Notes under the pieces: generated by a model
What the model saw: only the letters and a program-made list of their open reading frames with translations
What the model was told of the DNA's origin: nothing
Database searches by the model: none
Made by a program: the position numbers and the translations under genes
Source: Leptospira meyeri
Lineage (GTDB): Bacteria > Spirochaetota > Leptospiria > Leptospirales > Leptospiraceae
NCBI RefSeq assembly: GCF_004368965.1
Contig: NZ_SORO01000001.1
Span: 1,892,001 to 1,956,000, forward strand
Direction: 5' to 3'
DNA: 64,000 bases
Shown: one piece after another, positions 18,278 through 27,221 of the stretch
Position numbering within the stretch: position 1 is the first letter of the stretch
Layout of the letters: the number at the start of each line of letters is the position of its first letter

Positions 18278-18493
18278 ATGAAACGCCTCACAATCCTTCT
18301 TTTTTTATTTGCTTTTCAGTTTTGTGTTTCCCATCAAAACAACACTCAAAAACCACAAAAACAATATGAGTTAATTCTCAGAAGTGCCGTTAGTAATTTC
18401 GAAATTGTATTCAAATCCTCTCCTCAAAAAAACGATTTAGTCGAACAAAAAGAATCAAATACCATTCTAGATACGGAAAAGTTTTCCTTGTAA
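18278..18493 (+). CDS. Very small lipoprotein
   Basis: The likely start is MKRLTILLFLFAFQFC (71 residues); the open frame begins 20 codons earlier in sequence unlike a signal peptide. FQFC can serve as the lipobox. The mature part, about 55 residues, is polar and low-complexity (NNTQKPQKQYELILRSAV). It is short enough that I cannot exclude a remnant, but the signal sequence is good. The 167 bp after it contain a possible degraded reading frame that I did not call. Confidence 0.5.
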   Translation: MKRLTILLFLFAFQFCVSHQNNTQKPQKQYELILRSAVSNFEIVFKSSPQKNDLVEQKESNTILDTEKFSL

Positions 18494-18660
18494 AAATTTA
18501 AAAAACTTTTTCAAACAAAACAGTCAATTTCTGAAAAGATAAAAATGTATGAACCAGAGTTTAAGGAGTATATCATCAAAGAAAATGCTCGGATCCGAGT
18601 AGAGATCTAAGATCTATATTAGATGCGTATAAAAGAGAGAACGAGATTACGAAGGAATTG

Positions 18661-20223
18661 TCACTGAATCGTATCTCTTGAAAATCCTTGGCGCATTGTG
18701 TTTTCTGTAAATGTTCGTCCTTCGACAAAAAGGTTTAAATAATCAGGGCCACCAGCTTTCGCACCGGTACCCGATAACTTTCCACCACCAAATGGTTGTC
18801 TGTTGACAATAGCTCCAGTGATTCCGCGATTAATATATAAATTTCCAACATCAATTTTCAATTTTGCTTCCATCACATGATTTGGATTTCGAGAGATGAC
18901 TCCACAAGTGAGGGCATATTCCGAATCGTTGACCAAGTGAATTCCTTCAGAGAAACTAGAAATCTTCTGCATCGATAACAAAGGACCGAATATTTCTGCC
19001 TTCCACATATTGGATCCCATTGGAGGTTCATAAAGACTTGGAGAAATATAGTATCCTTTCGTCGGGATGGCTGATGTTTTTCCAATGATAAAAGTTTCAT
19101 TTTCTTTTTGGATCTTGGTAAGTCTCAAAAAACTTTCTTTATGGATCACAGGCCCAACTCGATTCTCGAAATCCAAAGGAGAACCTACAAGCAAACCATC
19201 CATCGCATCAATCAATCGGTCCTTTAGTTTCTGATAACAATCTTTGTGAACATACAATCTGGATAAGGCACTACATTTTTGTCCTTGGAACCCAAAAGCA
19301 GAAGGTAAAATAGATTGAATGGCTACATCTAAATCAGCATCTGCATCCACAATCATTGCGTTCTTCCCACCTAACTCACAAATCACTTTTTTTATGATCG
19401 ATTGTTTTGGAGAAACAACAGAAGCGGAACGAAGAATGGAAAGACCAACATCCCTGGAACCAGTGAAATTAATGATTGAAACTTCTGGATGAGTGACAAT
19501 TGCCTCGCCGATTTCAGAACCTAGTCCTGGCAAAAAATGAAACACCTCTTTAGGAATACCAACCTCCCAAAAACACTTTGCAATTTCGTATGCCGTTGCA
19601 GAGGTTTCTTCTGCTGGTTTTGCAATGACGATATTACCAACAACCAAAGGACCAACACACATTCCGGTGAAAATTGCCATTGGAAAATTCCAAGGAGAAA
19701 TACAACCAACGATACCTTTTGGTTGATAATAATACAGGTTGTCTTCACCTAACAAAATTGTTTTTTGCGGAGACAATTTCTCAGTAGCGATCATCGCATA
19801 GTAACGACAAAAATCGACTGCTTCTGCAAATTCAATTTCAGCTTCTGTGATATGTTTTCCTGTCTCCCAAATACAAACGGCTATAATAAAATCTTTTTTA
19901 TTGATTAATTTTTCTGCCGCTTGCAAGAACAAACGAGAACGATCTTCTTGTGGACGTTCTTTCCATTGATACCAATTTTTTTTTGAAATTTGGATCGCTT
20001 CTTCTAAATCATTGCCATTGGACAATGATACATCCGTAACATTCAGTTCAGGGGCCCAAGGATTTTTATGAGAGATACGGTTTTCTGAAAACTTTTCTTT
20101 TCTTCCAATCGAAATTGGGATTTGAAATGGAAGTGATTTAGGTATGGAATCTAATGCTGACCGAATGGCTGATCTTTCCTTTTCTAAAGAATAGTCTCGG
20201 ATGGATTCATTTTTAAATTCCAT
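18661..20223 (-). CDS. L-glutamate gamma-semialdehyde (P5C) dehydrogenase
   Basis: The 520-residue NAD(P)-dependent aldehyde dehydrogenase has SPWNFPMAIFTGMCVGPLVV near residue 178, a Rossmann segment with NFTGSRDVGL near 254, the catalytic glutamate in ICELGGKNAMIV, and the catalytic cysteine in GFQGQKCSALSRLYV. The C-terminal GAIVNRQPFGGGKLSGTGAKAGGPDYL region is characteristic of P5C dehydrogenases. It oxidises glutamate semialdehyde to glutamate. Its start overlaps the end of the proline dehydrogenase gene by 11 bp, so the two subunits of what is one PutA protein in many bacteria are separate but coupled here. Confidence 0.93.
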   Translation of the reverse strand: MEFKNESIRDYSLEKERSAIRSALDSIPKSLPFQIPISIGRKEKFSENRISHKNPWAPELNVTDVSLSNGNDLEEAIQISKKNWYQWKERPQEDRSRLFLQAAEKLINKKDFIIAVCIWETGKHITEAEIEFAEAVDFCRYYAMIATEKLSPQKTILLGEDNLYYYQPKGIVGCISPWNFPMAIFTGMCVGPLVVGNIVIAKPAEETSATAYEIAKCFWEVGIPKEVFHFLPGLGSEIGEAIVTHPEVSIINFTGSRDVGLSILRSASVVSPKQSIIKKVICELGGKNAMIVDADADLDVAIQSILPSAFGFQGQKCSALSRLYVHKDCYQKLKDRLIDAMDGLLVGSPLDFENRVGPVIHKESFLRLTKIQKENETFIIGKTSAIPTKGYYISPSLYEPPMGSNMWKAEIFGPLLSMQKISSFSEGIHLVNDSEYALTCGVISRNPNHVMEAKLKIDVGNLYINRGITGAIVNRQPFGGGKLSGTGAKAGGPDYLNLFVEGRTFTENTMRQGFSRDTIQ

Positions 20224-21532
20224 ATTGAGTTTCCTTGTTTGGATTTTTTACTAAAGAATCTATTTTTTTTCCCTGACTTAACTGATACAAAAACCCCTGG
20301 TTTGAAGTATTTTCTAAAAGTCTTCGAATTAGATATGCCATACCTGGCAACAAAGATCCTATTGGAGAATATTCTCTTACAGTATAACCAAGAGACTCTA
20401 ATCTTAATTTGTATTTACCAGCCATTCCAAATAACATTTGGATTTCAAAATCAGTAATGGTTTTTTTATTAGTATGATATAGAACAAATGAAAGCGAACG
20501 AAGATTATGTGTTCCAAAAGCTGATCTTAAATACGGAAATGATTCTAGAAGGAACAAAACATTTTCTTCAAACTTTACATCTGTTTCATGCTTTGAATTA
20601 AACACAGGTGGATCCCACCCACGTTCTTCTGATTTGATTCTTTCATATTCTAAATAAGCTCCCTTAACAAGTCGAATGGTGATAGGAACTCCTCTTGTCA
20701 TCGCATACTCTTTCCAGCTAAATAATTCTTCCTTTGAAGACTTCAAATAAGATTGAACAACAATCCCAAAATGTGGGTATCCTTTAAATTCTTCCTCTAG
20801 GAACAATTCCTTAGCAGTTCTTGAAATAATTGATTTTAAATCATATTGTTCCATATCCAAATTGATTCCTATTTTTTTGCCCATAGCCGAACGGAGGATA
20901 GGCCGAAGTGCTTCCTTTAGATATTGGACACTGCTCTCTTCGGATTCTGGATATAACTTAGTTTCAATTCCAGAACATTTAATAGAAATATTGGTTCTTA
21001 GTTTTGGATCAATATTATGAATTTCTTCGGGCAATGTTTCAATGAGTTCCAAATATTGTTTTTGGATTTCTTTTGCCTCAGCGGGAGACAAAGCAATTTC
21101 TCCCAGAATATCATAAGTACGTGGTCTAAATTGGTTAGATTTTATATTTAATTTTTTGGACGATTCACAGAGAATAAATAATTTTGCAAAAAATTTTACA
21201 ACGTTCAGCAAAACATAGGAAACAATTGAATTAAGATGAAACAAATGGATTAAAAAGTGAATCGAATTTTTTAGAAAAGTAGGTAATTCTGTATCTTCAT
21301 CGAAAATATAAATTTTGAAATAGGGATAAACATTTTTTGTTTCGAGTGAAGGGAGAACATCAATGAATTTAAAAGTCTGTAGTTTTAATTTTGGATAACG
21401 AAATCCAAAGTGAATGATAGTAGACGTGATAAAAAATAAAAATTGTCGGAGGATAGATCCAGAAGTTGAATTTAATTTTTTTGCAATTTTTAGAATTTCT
21501 TCATCTTCGTCTTGCAATTGTTTTGTAAACAT
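20213..21532 (-). CDS. Proline dehydrogenase
   Basis: The 439-residue flavoprotein has the PRODH TIM-barrel motifs: SIKCSGIETKL near residue 187, INLDMEQYDLKS near 230, ITIRLVKGAYLEYER near 286, FGTHNLRSL near 337, EIQMLFGMA near 358, and YSPIGSLLPGMAYLIRRLLE with NTSNQ near the end. It oxidises proline to P5C and passes electrons to the quinone pool. The N-terminal 150 residues replace the arm/DNA-binding region of bifunctional PutA and lack a ribbon-helix-helix, so no autoregulation is expected from it. It is the first gene of the put unit and diverges from the ornithine aminotransferase gene around a palindrome at 21562-21585. Confidence 0.92.
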   Translation of the reverse strand: MFTKQLQDEDEEILKIAKKLNSTSGSILRQFLFFITSTIIHFGFRYPKLKLQTFKFIDVLPSLETKNVYPYFKIYIFDEDTELPTFLKNSIHFLIHLFHLNSIVSYVLLNVVKFFAKLFILCESSKKLNIKSNQFRPRTYDILGEIALSPAEAKEIQKQYLELIETLPEEIHNIDPKLRTNISIKCSGIETKLYPESEESSVQYLKEALRPILRSAMGKKIGINLDMEQYDLKSIISRTAKELFLEEEFKGYPHFGIVVQSYLKSSKEELFSWKEYAMTRGVPITIRLVKGAYLEYERIKSEERGWDPPVFNSKHETDVKFEENVLFLLESFPYLRSAFGTHNLRSLSFVLYHTNKKTITDFEIQMLFGMAGKYKLRLESLGYTVREYSPIGSLLPGMAYLIRRLLENTSNQGFLYQLSQGKKIDSLVKNPNKETQYGI

Positions 21533-21561
21533 AATGTAACAACTAATCTTTGAACTAAAAC

Positions 21562-21585
21562 TCTAATTTCTTTCAAGAAATTAGA
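21562..21585. promoter_or_regulatory. Perfect 11-2-11 palindrome in the put/rocD divergent promoter
   Basis: TCTAATTTCTT, TC, AAGAAATTAGA form a perfect inverted repeat in the 106 bp between the two start codons. It is a good operator candidate for one regulator controlling both directions. An outer pair ACAACT (21539-21544) and AGTTGT (21603-21608) is nearly symmetrical around it. Confidence 0.6.
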
Positions 21586-21638
21586 TTACTAAATATGAAA
21601 GGAGTTGTAAACAATATCTTAGATGCTTTTATTTCCAA

Positions 21639-22880
21639 ATGGGTAAATTAACAGATTTATTTATCGAAAAAGAATCTAAGTTTGGAGCTTTCAACTATTC
21701 TCCTTTGCCAGTTGTCCTAACTAAAGGTGAAGGAATTTATCTTTGGGATATTGAAGGAAAAAAATATTTTGATTTCCTCTCTGCCTATAGTGCCGTGAAC
21801 CAAGGACATTGCCATCCAAAGATTGTGGAAGTTTTTCAGAAACAATCTGCAATTCTTACACTTACTTCTCGTGCTTTTCATAACGACAAACTTCCGCTCT
21901 TTACTGAGTTTATGACTTCAACCTTTGGATACGATCGAGTATTGCCAATGAATACCGGGGTCGAAGCCGGAGAAACAGCAATCAAACTTGCCAGAAAATG
22001 GGGATACCAAAAGAAAAAAATTCCTCAAGACAAAGCCAAAATCATTTTTTGTGAAGGAAACTTTTGGGGGAGAACCATTGCCGCAATCTCTTCATCCACT
22101 GATCCAAAAAGTAAAAATGAATTTGGTCCTTTTTTGCCTGGATATGAAATCATTCCCTATAATGACTTAGAAGCACTAAAAAAAGCCGCCTCTGATCAAA
22201 ATGTTTCTGCATTTATGGTGGAAGCCATCCAAGGGGAAGCAGGAGTAATTGTTCCCGACGAACAATATTTAAGTGAGGCAAGTAAAATATGCAAACTTCA
22301 TAATGTATTGTTAATTGTTGATGAAATCCAAACTGGTTTGGGTAGGACAGGAGAACTTGTTTGTTCAGACTACTCCAATATAAAACCGGACTTACTGCTT
22401 TTAGGAAAGGCACTGTCAGGAGGAATGATGCCCATTTCCTGCGTGTTAGGTTCTAACGAAATTTTATTACTTTTAAAACCCGGAGAACATGGTTCGACAT
22501 TTGGTGGAAATCCTCTGGCTTGCGAAGTGGCAATGGCTTCTGTAAGAACAATCATAGAAGAGAAAATGCCAGAGAATGCTAAAATAATGGGAAATTTTTT
22601 TCGCGAAACCATCACATCATGGAAACATCCATCCATCAAATCAGTAAGAGGAAAGGGACTTTTAAATGCAGTTCAATTCCAAAGCCATGTAGATGCCAAA
22701 GAACTTTGTTTGGAGTTATTGAAACTTGGAATTTTAGCGAAGGAAACACATAAAAATACAGTTCGCTTCGCACCACCTCTCGTGATCCAAAAAGAGGAGA
22801 TGAAAGAGGCTTTGGGAACAATCAAAAAGGCAATTGATACAATCCCATTTTCAGGTGAACCAATTCAAAATAAAAAATAA
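21639..22880 (+). CDS. rocD: Ornithine--oxo-acid aminotransferase
   Basis: The 413-residue class III PLP aminotransferase begins with the RocD-like region YSPLPVVLTKGEGIYLWD and has SAYSAVNQGHCHPKI near residue 48, FMVEAIQGEAGVIVPD near 190, LLIVDEIQTGLGRTGE near 226 and LLGKALSGGMMPISCVLG with the PLP-binding lysine near 256. The GSTFGGNPLACEVAM segment near 286 is also diagnostic. It converts ornithine to glutamate semialdehyde, which the P5C dehydrogenase encoded on the other strand oxidises to glutamate. The shared intergenic palindrome suggests joint control. The gene could be confused only with acetylornithine aminotransferase, which the N-terminal motifs argue against. Confidence 0.92.
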   Translation: MGKLTDLFIEKESKFGAFNYSPLPVVLTKGEGIYLWDIEGKKYFDFLSAYSAVNQGHCHPKIVEVFQKQSAILTLTSRAFHNDKLPLFTEFMTSTFGYDRVLPMNTGVEAGETAIKLARKWGYQKKKIPQDKAKIIFCEGNFWGRTIAAISSSTDPKSKNEFGPFLPGYEIIPYNDLEALKKAASDQNVSAFMVEAIQGEAGVIVPDEQYLSEASKICKLHNVLLIVDEIQTGLGRTGELVCSDYSNIKPDLLLLGKALSGGMMPISCVLGSNEILLLLKPGEHGSTFGGNPLACEVAMASVRTIIEEKMPENAKIMGNFFRETITSWKHPSIKSVRGKGLLNAVQFQSHVDAKELCLELLKLGILAKETHKNTVRFAPPLVIQKEEMKEALGTIKKAIDTIPFSGEPIQNKK

Positions 22881-22890
22881 TAGATAGGAT

Positions 22891-23937
22891 TTATTGTCTT
22901 TGGTCTGCTGCTTTTAAAAAAAAGAAAGAAAATGATGAAATCAGTTTTGGTAATTCCAACAAAGTATTGAACCCAAAACCTGTATCTCCATGAGAAATCA
23001 ATGTTGTAATACAAAGTTTACTTTCAACACCTATTTGAATTAATTTCTCATATAACATCGAAGACTCATACGCTGGCACAACATCATCTTTTAAACCATG
23101 AATTAATAAAATTGGTAAATTGAGGGAATGAATATGGTTGGTCACAGACAAAGCAGTGATTAGATCGCGGCTTTTGCCTCCGTTTTTAACAACGTTTTTC
23201 CAGTGTTTGATTCTAAATTCCGTATCGTTTTTCAATTGATCAAAAATATTACGATCAGCTTTTTTCATTTTTTGATAATGAGGTTCCAATCTTAAGTCTT
23301 TTGTTTTGTAATAGTTATCCAAAATTGCAAGTTTGAGTGCTTTGAATAAACTTTCATTTTCTCCAATAGAGATTGGAAGAAAATTGAGGAGAAGGATCAT
23401 TCGACCATATTCATCTAAACTCTGATTTGCAAATAAGTTTTCTATAACATCATCTACTTTCGCAAAAGCTCCAATGGCACAGATACAATTGATTTTTTCG
23501 GCAATCTTTTTGTCACTCGCTGCAACAAGACTGAGAGAACCAGAAAAAGAAGGAGCAAAGATAGAAACTTTGCCAGTGGGACAAATCTCCTTTTGGTTTG
23601 AGATAAATAAAATTGAATCTTTAATATCTTCTATATTGCGAAGAGAGATTTTATAATCGCAAATTTCGTCATAGAATGGACTGACCACTGTGTATCCAAT
23701 TTTACTTAGGCTTTTATTGACTATAATGAACCTTGGGTCTCTGTTTCCAAGAGGAGCAAGTCCGTTGATGGTCACTATGGTTCCAAGTGATTTGGATTTG
23801 GGTGCATAACAATCGGCTTTTAAAACTCTTTTGCGAATAGGAATTTGAATTTCCGTAACATAAGGAAGAGTTTCGTCATCACTTTGTAATCCAAGGAGAA
23901 AGTTGATGGATTGAAACCAAGCTTTGAATCGATTCAT
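22891..23937 (-). CDS. Alpha/beta-hydrolase
   Basis: The 348-residue protein has the alpha/beta-hydrolase layout: an oxyanion-side strand GTIVTINGLAPLGNRDPRF near residue 51, the nucleophile elbow FAPSFSGSLSLVA near 145 (Ser replacing the usual G-x-S-x-G opening Gly by Ala-Pro), an acid in LLIHGLKDDVVPAYES near 282 and a histidine in LISHGDTGFGF near 318. The long helical region 160-260 is a cap domain. No signal peptide is seen. The substrate is unknown. It converges with rocD, the stop codons being 10 bp apart, with no evident functional link. Confidence 0.75.
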   Translation of the reverse strand: MNRFKAWFQSINFLLGLQSDDETLPYVTEIQIPIRKRVLKADCYAPKSKSLGTIVTINGLAPLGNRDPRFIIVNKSLSKIGYTVVSPFYDEICDYKISLRNIEDIKDSILFISNQKEICPTGKVSIFAPSFSGSLSLVAASDKKIAEKINCICAIGAFAKVDDVIENLFANQSLDEYGRMILLLNFLPISIGENESLFKALKLAILDNYYKTKDLRLEPHYQKMKKADRNIFDQLKNDTEFRIKHWKNVVKNGGKSRDLITALSVTNHIHSLNLPILLIHGLKDDVVPAYESSMLYEKLIQIGVESKLCITTLISHGDTGFGFNTLLELPKLISSFSFFFLKAADQRQ

Positions 23938-24106
23938 TGAGAAGAACTACCAAATACTTTTTTAATTTTGACTCGTATCATGATAATGAAAACTTTTTAT
24001 AGTTTCCGATTGATGTGATGATCTTTCATATCTAATTCATTCATTTAATTGTCTAACCAAAAATATAAGTGAATGGTTGATCTTTCAATACGATCCGACC
24101 TTCTTT

Positions 24107-24209
24107 GCGCCAAGGATTGCAGTGGAAATCGGAGCGAAAGCGTAGATTGACACGGAAAGCCTGGTCGCGGCCACTCTTCAATTTAGAAATTGAATCCAAT
24201 GCGAGGCGC
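24107..24209. repeat. Structured intergenic element, copy 2
   Basis: The closing stem is GCGCC (24107-24111) with GGCGC (24205-24209). Conserved blocks GATTGCAGTGGAAATC and ACGGAAAGCCTGGTCG flank a short stem AATC/GATT carrying a GC-GAAA-GC hairpin. The second variable hairpin is perfect here: TTCAATTT (24177-24184) with AAATTGAA (24187-24194). It sits in the divergent promoter region between the hydrolase and the receptor-tip protein; the rest of the 23938-24300 gap shows nothing else. Confidence 0.8.
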
Positions 24210-24300
24210 CCCACTCAGGATATCTCTTCTTGACAACTAAATAAAAATGTGATCTCCTAAGTCTGTTTTCCGTAATTGGAATTCGTGTTAGGTTCTCCTG

Positions 24301-24906
24301 ATGGCTGATGACGAAACAAAAGAGTTTTTCCAGAAAATTATTTTTACCAATGAAGAAATTTTAAAGCTGCGGATTTTATTATATGGTTTAAAAATTCGGG
24401 CACTCAATGCACAAATTCTTTCGGCAAACTCCGGAGCATTTGCAGCGAGTTATGGAGTTGTGGCTGCAGAGATCATTCATTTTAATAACAAAATTCAAGA
24501 AGTAAATGAAAAGTTAACAAAGGCAATCACCGTTGTGATTCGAATGGCGAGCGAAATGCAAAAGATTTCAAAGGTAAATCGTCTTTTACAGGTTTCTGTT
24601 GAAACTTGCAAAACAAGGGGAGTCAATCACGAACATTATAAAAATATTCAATTCAGTTTAAACAATCGTGATATGGAAAAAGATATGTTAGATTTACAAC
24701 TGAGAAAAGAATTTGATGACATCCGTCACATTGTTCGAAGTTCCACTAAACTTTGTTTAGAAGGTCGCACTGTATCTTTACAAACTCGAATCGAATCTGC
24801 TACCATCGTTGAAAATCAAAAATTATTTTTAGCAGTTGCAGAAAGTTTTGATGGAGCTTTAAATATCATAGAATCATCTTATCGATATCTTGCAAAACTC
24901 TGGTAA
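24301..24906 (+). CDS. Small soluble protein with a chemoreceptor-tip-like hairpin
   Basis: The 201-residue, almost entirely helical protein has no membrane segment. Residues 35-57 (LNAQILSANSGAFAAS, then YGVVAAEI) match the chemoreceptor hairpin pattern [24 protein letters not shown] position by position without a gap. However, the residues that in ordinary receptors contact CheA and CheW (the Glu and Arg of the VEAARAGE segment and the GRG turn) are replaced by Leu, Asn, Ala and AAS. It probably folds as a short antiparallel coiled coil derived from a receptor tip. It is followed 3 bp later by an oxygen-sensor-like diiron protein, so the two likely work together. I know of no named family. 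Confidence 0.7.
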   Translation: MADDETKEFFQKIIFTNEEILKLRILLYGLKIRALNAQILSANSGAFAASYGVVAAEIIHFNNKIQEVNEKLTKAITVVIRMASEMQKISKVNRLLQVSVETCKTRGVNHEHYKNIQFSLNNRDMEKDMLDLQLRKEFDDIRHIVRSSTKLCLEGRTVSLQTRIESATIVENQKLFLAVAESFDGALNIIESSYRYLAKLW

Positions 24907-24909
24907 ACA

Positions 24910-25665
24910 ATGAAAAAAATCCAAACTATATATTCTGATAACGATCACAAATGGTCTGTAATTGCAAGAGATCCTTCCAAACCAAACTGGCTGATTGACA
25001 CCAATGAATATTTAATTGAATCAGATGGAATGGGTCTACTCACCGATCCAGGTGGTAGTGAAATTTTTCCCGAAGTATTTTCTGCATTGGTTGATGTGTT
25101 TCCTGCATCCCAAATTAAAAATATTTTTGCTTCTCACCAAGACCCTGATATTGTTTCCTCTATTTCCCTTTGGCTTGAAGTCAATCCATCTATTCGTTGC
25201 TATGTGAGCTGGTTGTGGACAGGTTTTTTACCGCACTTTGGTGGAAATGCTGATACTTTTATTCCGATGCCCGACGAAGGAATGGAAATTATTCACCAGA
25301 ACATCAAACTCAGATCCATTCCTGCTCATTTTTTGCATAGTGCCGGAAATTTAAATCTTTGGGATCCTGAAGCAAAAATACTTTTCAGCGGTGATGTTGG
25401 TGCCGCCTTACTTCCTATAGACGAAACTGATTTGATTGTAAAAGATTTTGATAAACACATTCGGTTTATGGAAAAATTCCATAAACGTTGGATGGCTTCT
25501 GAACAAGCCAAAGTAGCCTGGTGTGAACGAATTTCCAATCTCAAACCAGATATGCTTTGCCCACAACATGGCTCTGTGTTTCAAGGTCCCGATGTGGAAC
25601 GTTTTATTAATTGGTTTTCAGAATTAAAAATTGGAATGGATGCATTGGAACTACCAAAAACATAA
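24910..25665 (+). CDS. Diiron metallo-beta-lactamase-fold protein, ODP-like
   Basis: The 251-residue protein has the flavodiiron-type ligand set on a metallo-beta-lactamase fold: H76-x-D78-x-D80, then H143 (AHFLHSAGN), D162 (FSGDVGAAL) and H220 (CPQHGSVF). The spacings (62 between the position after D80 and H143, 19 to D162) match the flavodiiron pattern; the usual Glu is Asp and the His after the last Asp is Ile. It lacks a flavodoxin domain. This is the architecture of ODP, the diiron oxygen-sensing chemotaxis protein known from Treponema denticola, where it partners a chemoreceptor. Here the partner gene is the adjacent receptor-tip-like protein. Its role as an O2 sensor is inference. Confidence 0.8.
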   Translation: MKKIQTIYSDNDHKWSVIARDPSKPNWLIDTNEYLIESDGMGLLTDPGGSEIFPEVFSALVDVFPASQIKNIFASHQDPDIVSSISLWLEVNPSIRCYVSWLWTGFLPHFGGNADTFIPMPDEGMEIIHQNIKLRSIPAHFLHSAGNLNLWDPEAKILFSGDVGAALLPIDETDLIVKDFDKHIRFMEKFHKRWMASEQAKVAWCERISNLKPDMLCPQHGSVFQGPDVERFINWFSELKIGMDALELPKT

Positions 25666-25714
25666 AGCAGTGATTAAGAAATTAAATCTATGACCTTCCC
25701 TTGAATTTTGAAAT

Positions 25715-27127
25715 TTATAAAAACGTTAAATTCCATTGCGCACTTCCAGGATTCACTGTGCCCAGTAAAGTAAGTTCACCAGTGGTTTGGTTAATACTAA
25801 ACTGGAATATACTTTTAGCTACATTATCATTATTTGCCACATAAGCGAACCGTCCACTTGGATCAATGATCATATAACGCAAGTTTGTAAGTAGGCCAGA
25901 CAGTTTAGAGGAAAATGAAATTTTACCAGAATTTGGTTCCACCGTATAACAAGAAATCTCTCCTTCATTGATATGGACTAAATAGAAAAAATTTCCACTG
26001 GGATGGATTGCTGTACCATTGATACTCAATCCATGAAAAACTGAATCCACAAAACCCATTTGCCCCGTATTGCTATCTAAACTTAGGACCGTTACCGTAG
26101 GACTAGTAGCAACGTATAAATATCTACCATTGGGATGGGTCGAAACAAAACCCGAGCCGCTACTGGGAAAACTTGGGCTCATTCCTACTTGTGTTAAACT
26201 TCCATCATTATAGTTGATTCGATAAGAAACAATTTCCGTTAAGTTAGGACTGATATAAAAGATAAAATTCCCATTGCGTGAAATTTGAATCACGTTATGG
26301 GGAACAACCGTTGGATAAGCTGAAAGAAAAGTAAGAGTACCATCGGAATTGATCGCATAAGTCCGAATCTCTAGATTTCCCTCGGATGCGACATATAAGA
26401 ACCTTCCATCAGGGGTGATGACAAGATTTCGCGGTGCTGCACCCGCAGGAGATGTGGGAATAGAATTTGCAGTGAGAACACCCGTACTCTGGTTGATTAA
26501 AAATTGGGAGAAAGTGGCACCGTATAAGTTAGCAGTAAATAAAAACTTTCCCTTTGGATCGACTCCGATCCCTGTGGGAGCATTGCCTGTTGGATATGTT
26601 CCGACCGAAGTTAGGAGACCCGTTGACTGGTTCATCGTCAGAAAGCCAACTTCAAAATTCAAATCCATAGAGGTATATACATAACCGGAATAAACAGTGA
26701 TATCGGAACTAGCACTGGTCCTTCCGTCGGCTGCTGTGGCAGTGATCCAAACCTTTCCATTGCCAATGCTTTGGACGAGTCCATTTGCATCGACTGTGGC
26801 CACAGAGTTGTCGCTACTGGACCACTGAAAAGTAGAATCGGTTCTTGACCCGTACGAATAGTACTGTGCTTCGAGTTGCAAACTATCCCCTTTGCGAATC
26901 CCAGCCCAACTATGGTTCAGTTCGACGACCTGGTTGGCACTTGCGAGTAAGGCCAAAAGACCAAACCAGGATTTGGAAGAAGGGTCTTTTTCTGGAAAAA
27001 GAAGATGATGGACGATGGGATTGAGAAGACAAGCGTTGAAGGAAAAAAGACAAATAAGTAAGTAAATAAATTTCTGAAATTTTTTGATTGTCGGCAGATA
27101 CAATCGATGAGAACGATTTGTTTTCAT
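25715..27127 (-). CDS. Lipoprotein with Big2 domain and lactonase-type beta-propeller
   Basis: I place the start at the Met of MKTNRSHRLYLPTIKK (470 residues); the open frame runs back to 27295, but that extension lies inside a structured repeat element. The signal ends CLFSFNAC. A bacterial Ig-like (Big2) domain follows, with FQWSSSDNSVATVDANGLVQ near residue 100, then about seven repeats of the YncE/6-phosphogluconolactonase type, such as TGIGVDPKGKFLFTANLYG, LVITPDGRFLYVASEGN and STHPNGRYLYVATSP. Proteins of this kind are common surface-exposed or periplasmic lipoproteins in Leptospira; enzymatic activity is doubtful. It is single-gene and divergent from the antiporter. Confidence 0.88.
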   Translation of the reverse strand: MKTNRSHRLYLPTIKKFQKFIYLLICLFSFNACLLNPIVHHLLFPEKDPSSKSWFGLLALLASANQVVELNHSWAGIRKGDSLQLEAQYYSYGSRTDSTFQWSSSDNSVATVDANGLVQSIGNGKVWITATAADGRTSASSDITVYSGYVYTSMDLNFEVGFLTMNQSTGLLTSVGTYPTGNAPTGIGVDPKGKFLFTANLYGATFSQFLINQSTGVLTANSIPTSPAGAAPRNLVITPDGRFLYVASEGNLEIRTYAINSDGTLTFLSAYPTVVPHNVIQISRNGNFIFYISPNLTEIVSYRINYNDGSLTQVGMSPSFPSSGSGFVSTHPNGRYLYVATSPTVTVLSLDSNTGQMGFVDSVFHGLSINGTAIHPSGNFFYLVHINEGEISCYTVEPNSGKISFSSKLSGLLTNLRYMIIDPSGRFAYVANNDNVAKSIFQFSINQTTGELTLLGTVNPGSAQWNLTFL

Positions 27128-27221
27128 ATAAATCAACAAACATAAGTAAAGCGGATACGGGATTCTGTCATTCCTAAAATTTAAAAGTGCTGGCAAACTG
27201 AAAAGATTTCGAACAAAGTTT

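Noticed and set aside
18541..18680. Possible degraded gene giving MYEPEFKEYIIKENARIRVE and, in another frame, RSILDAYKRENEITKELS
   Set aside because: Could be a broken helical gene, but both pieces are very short and the frame switch is not clear; not enough for a feature.
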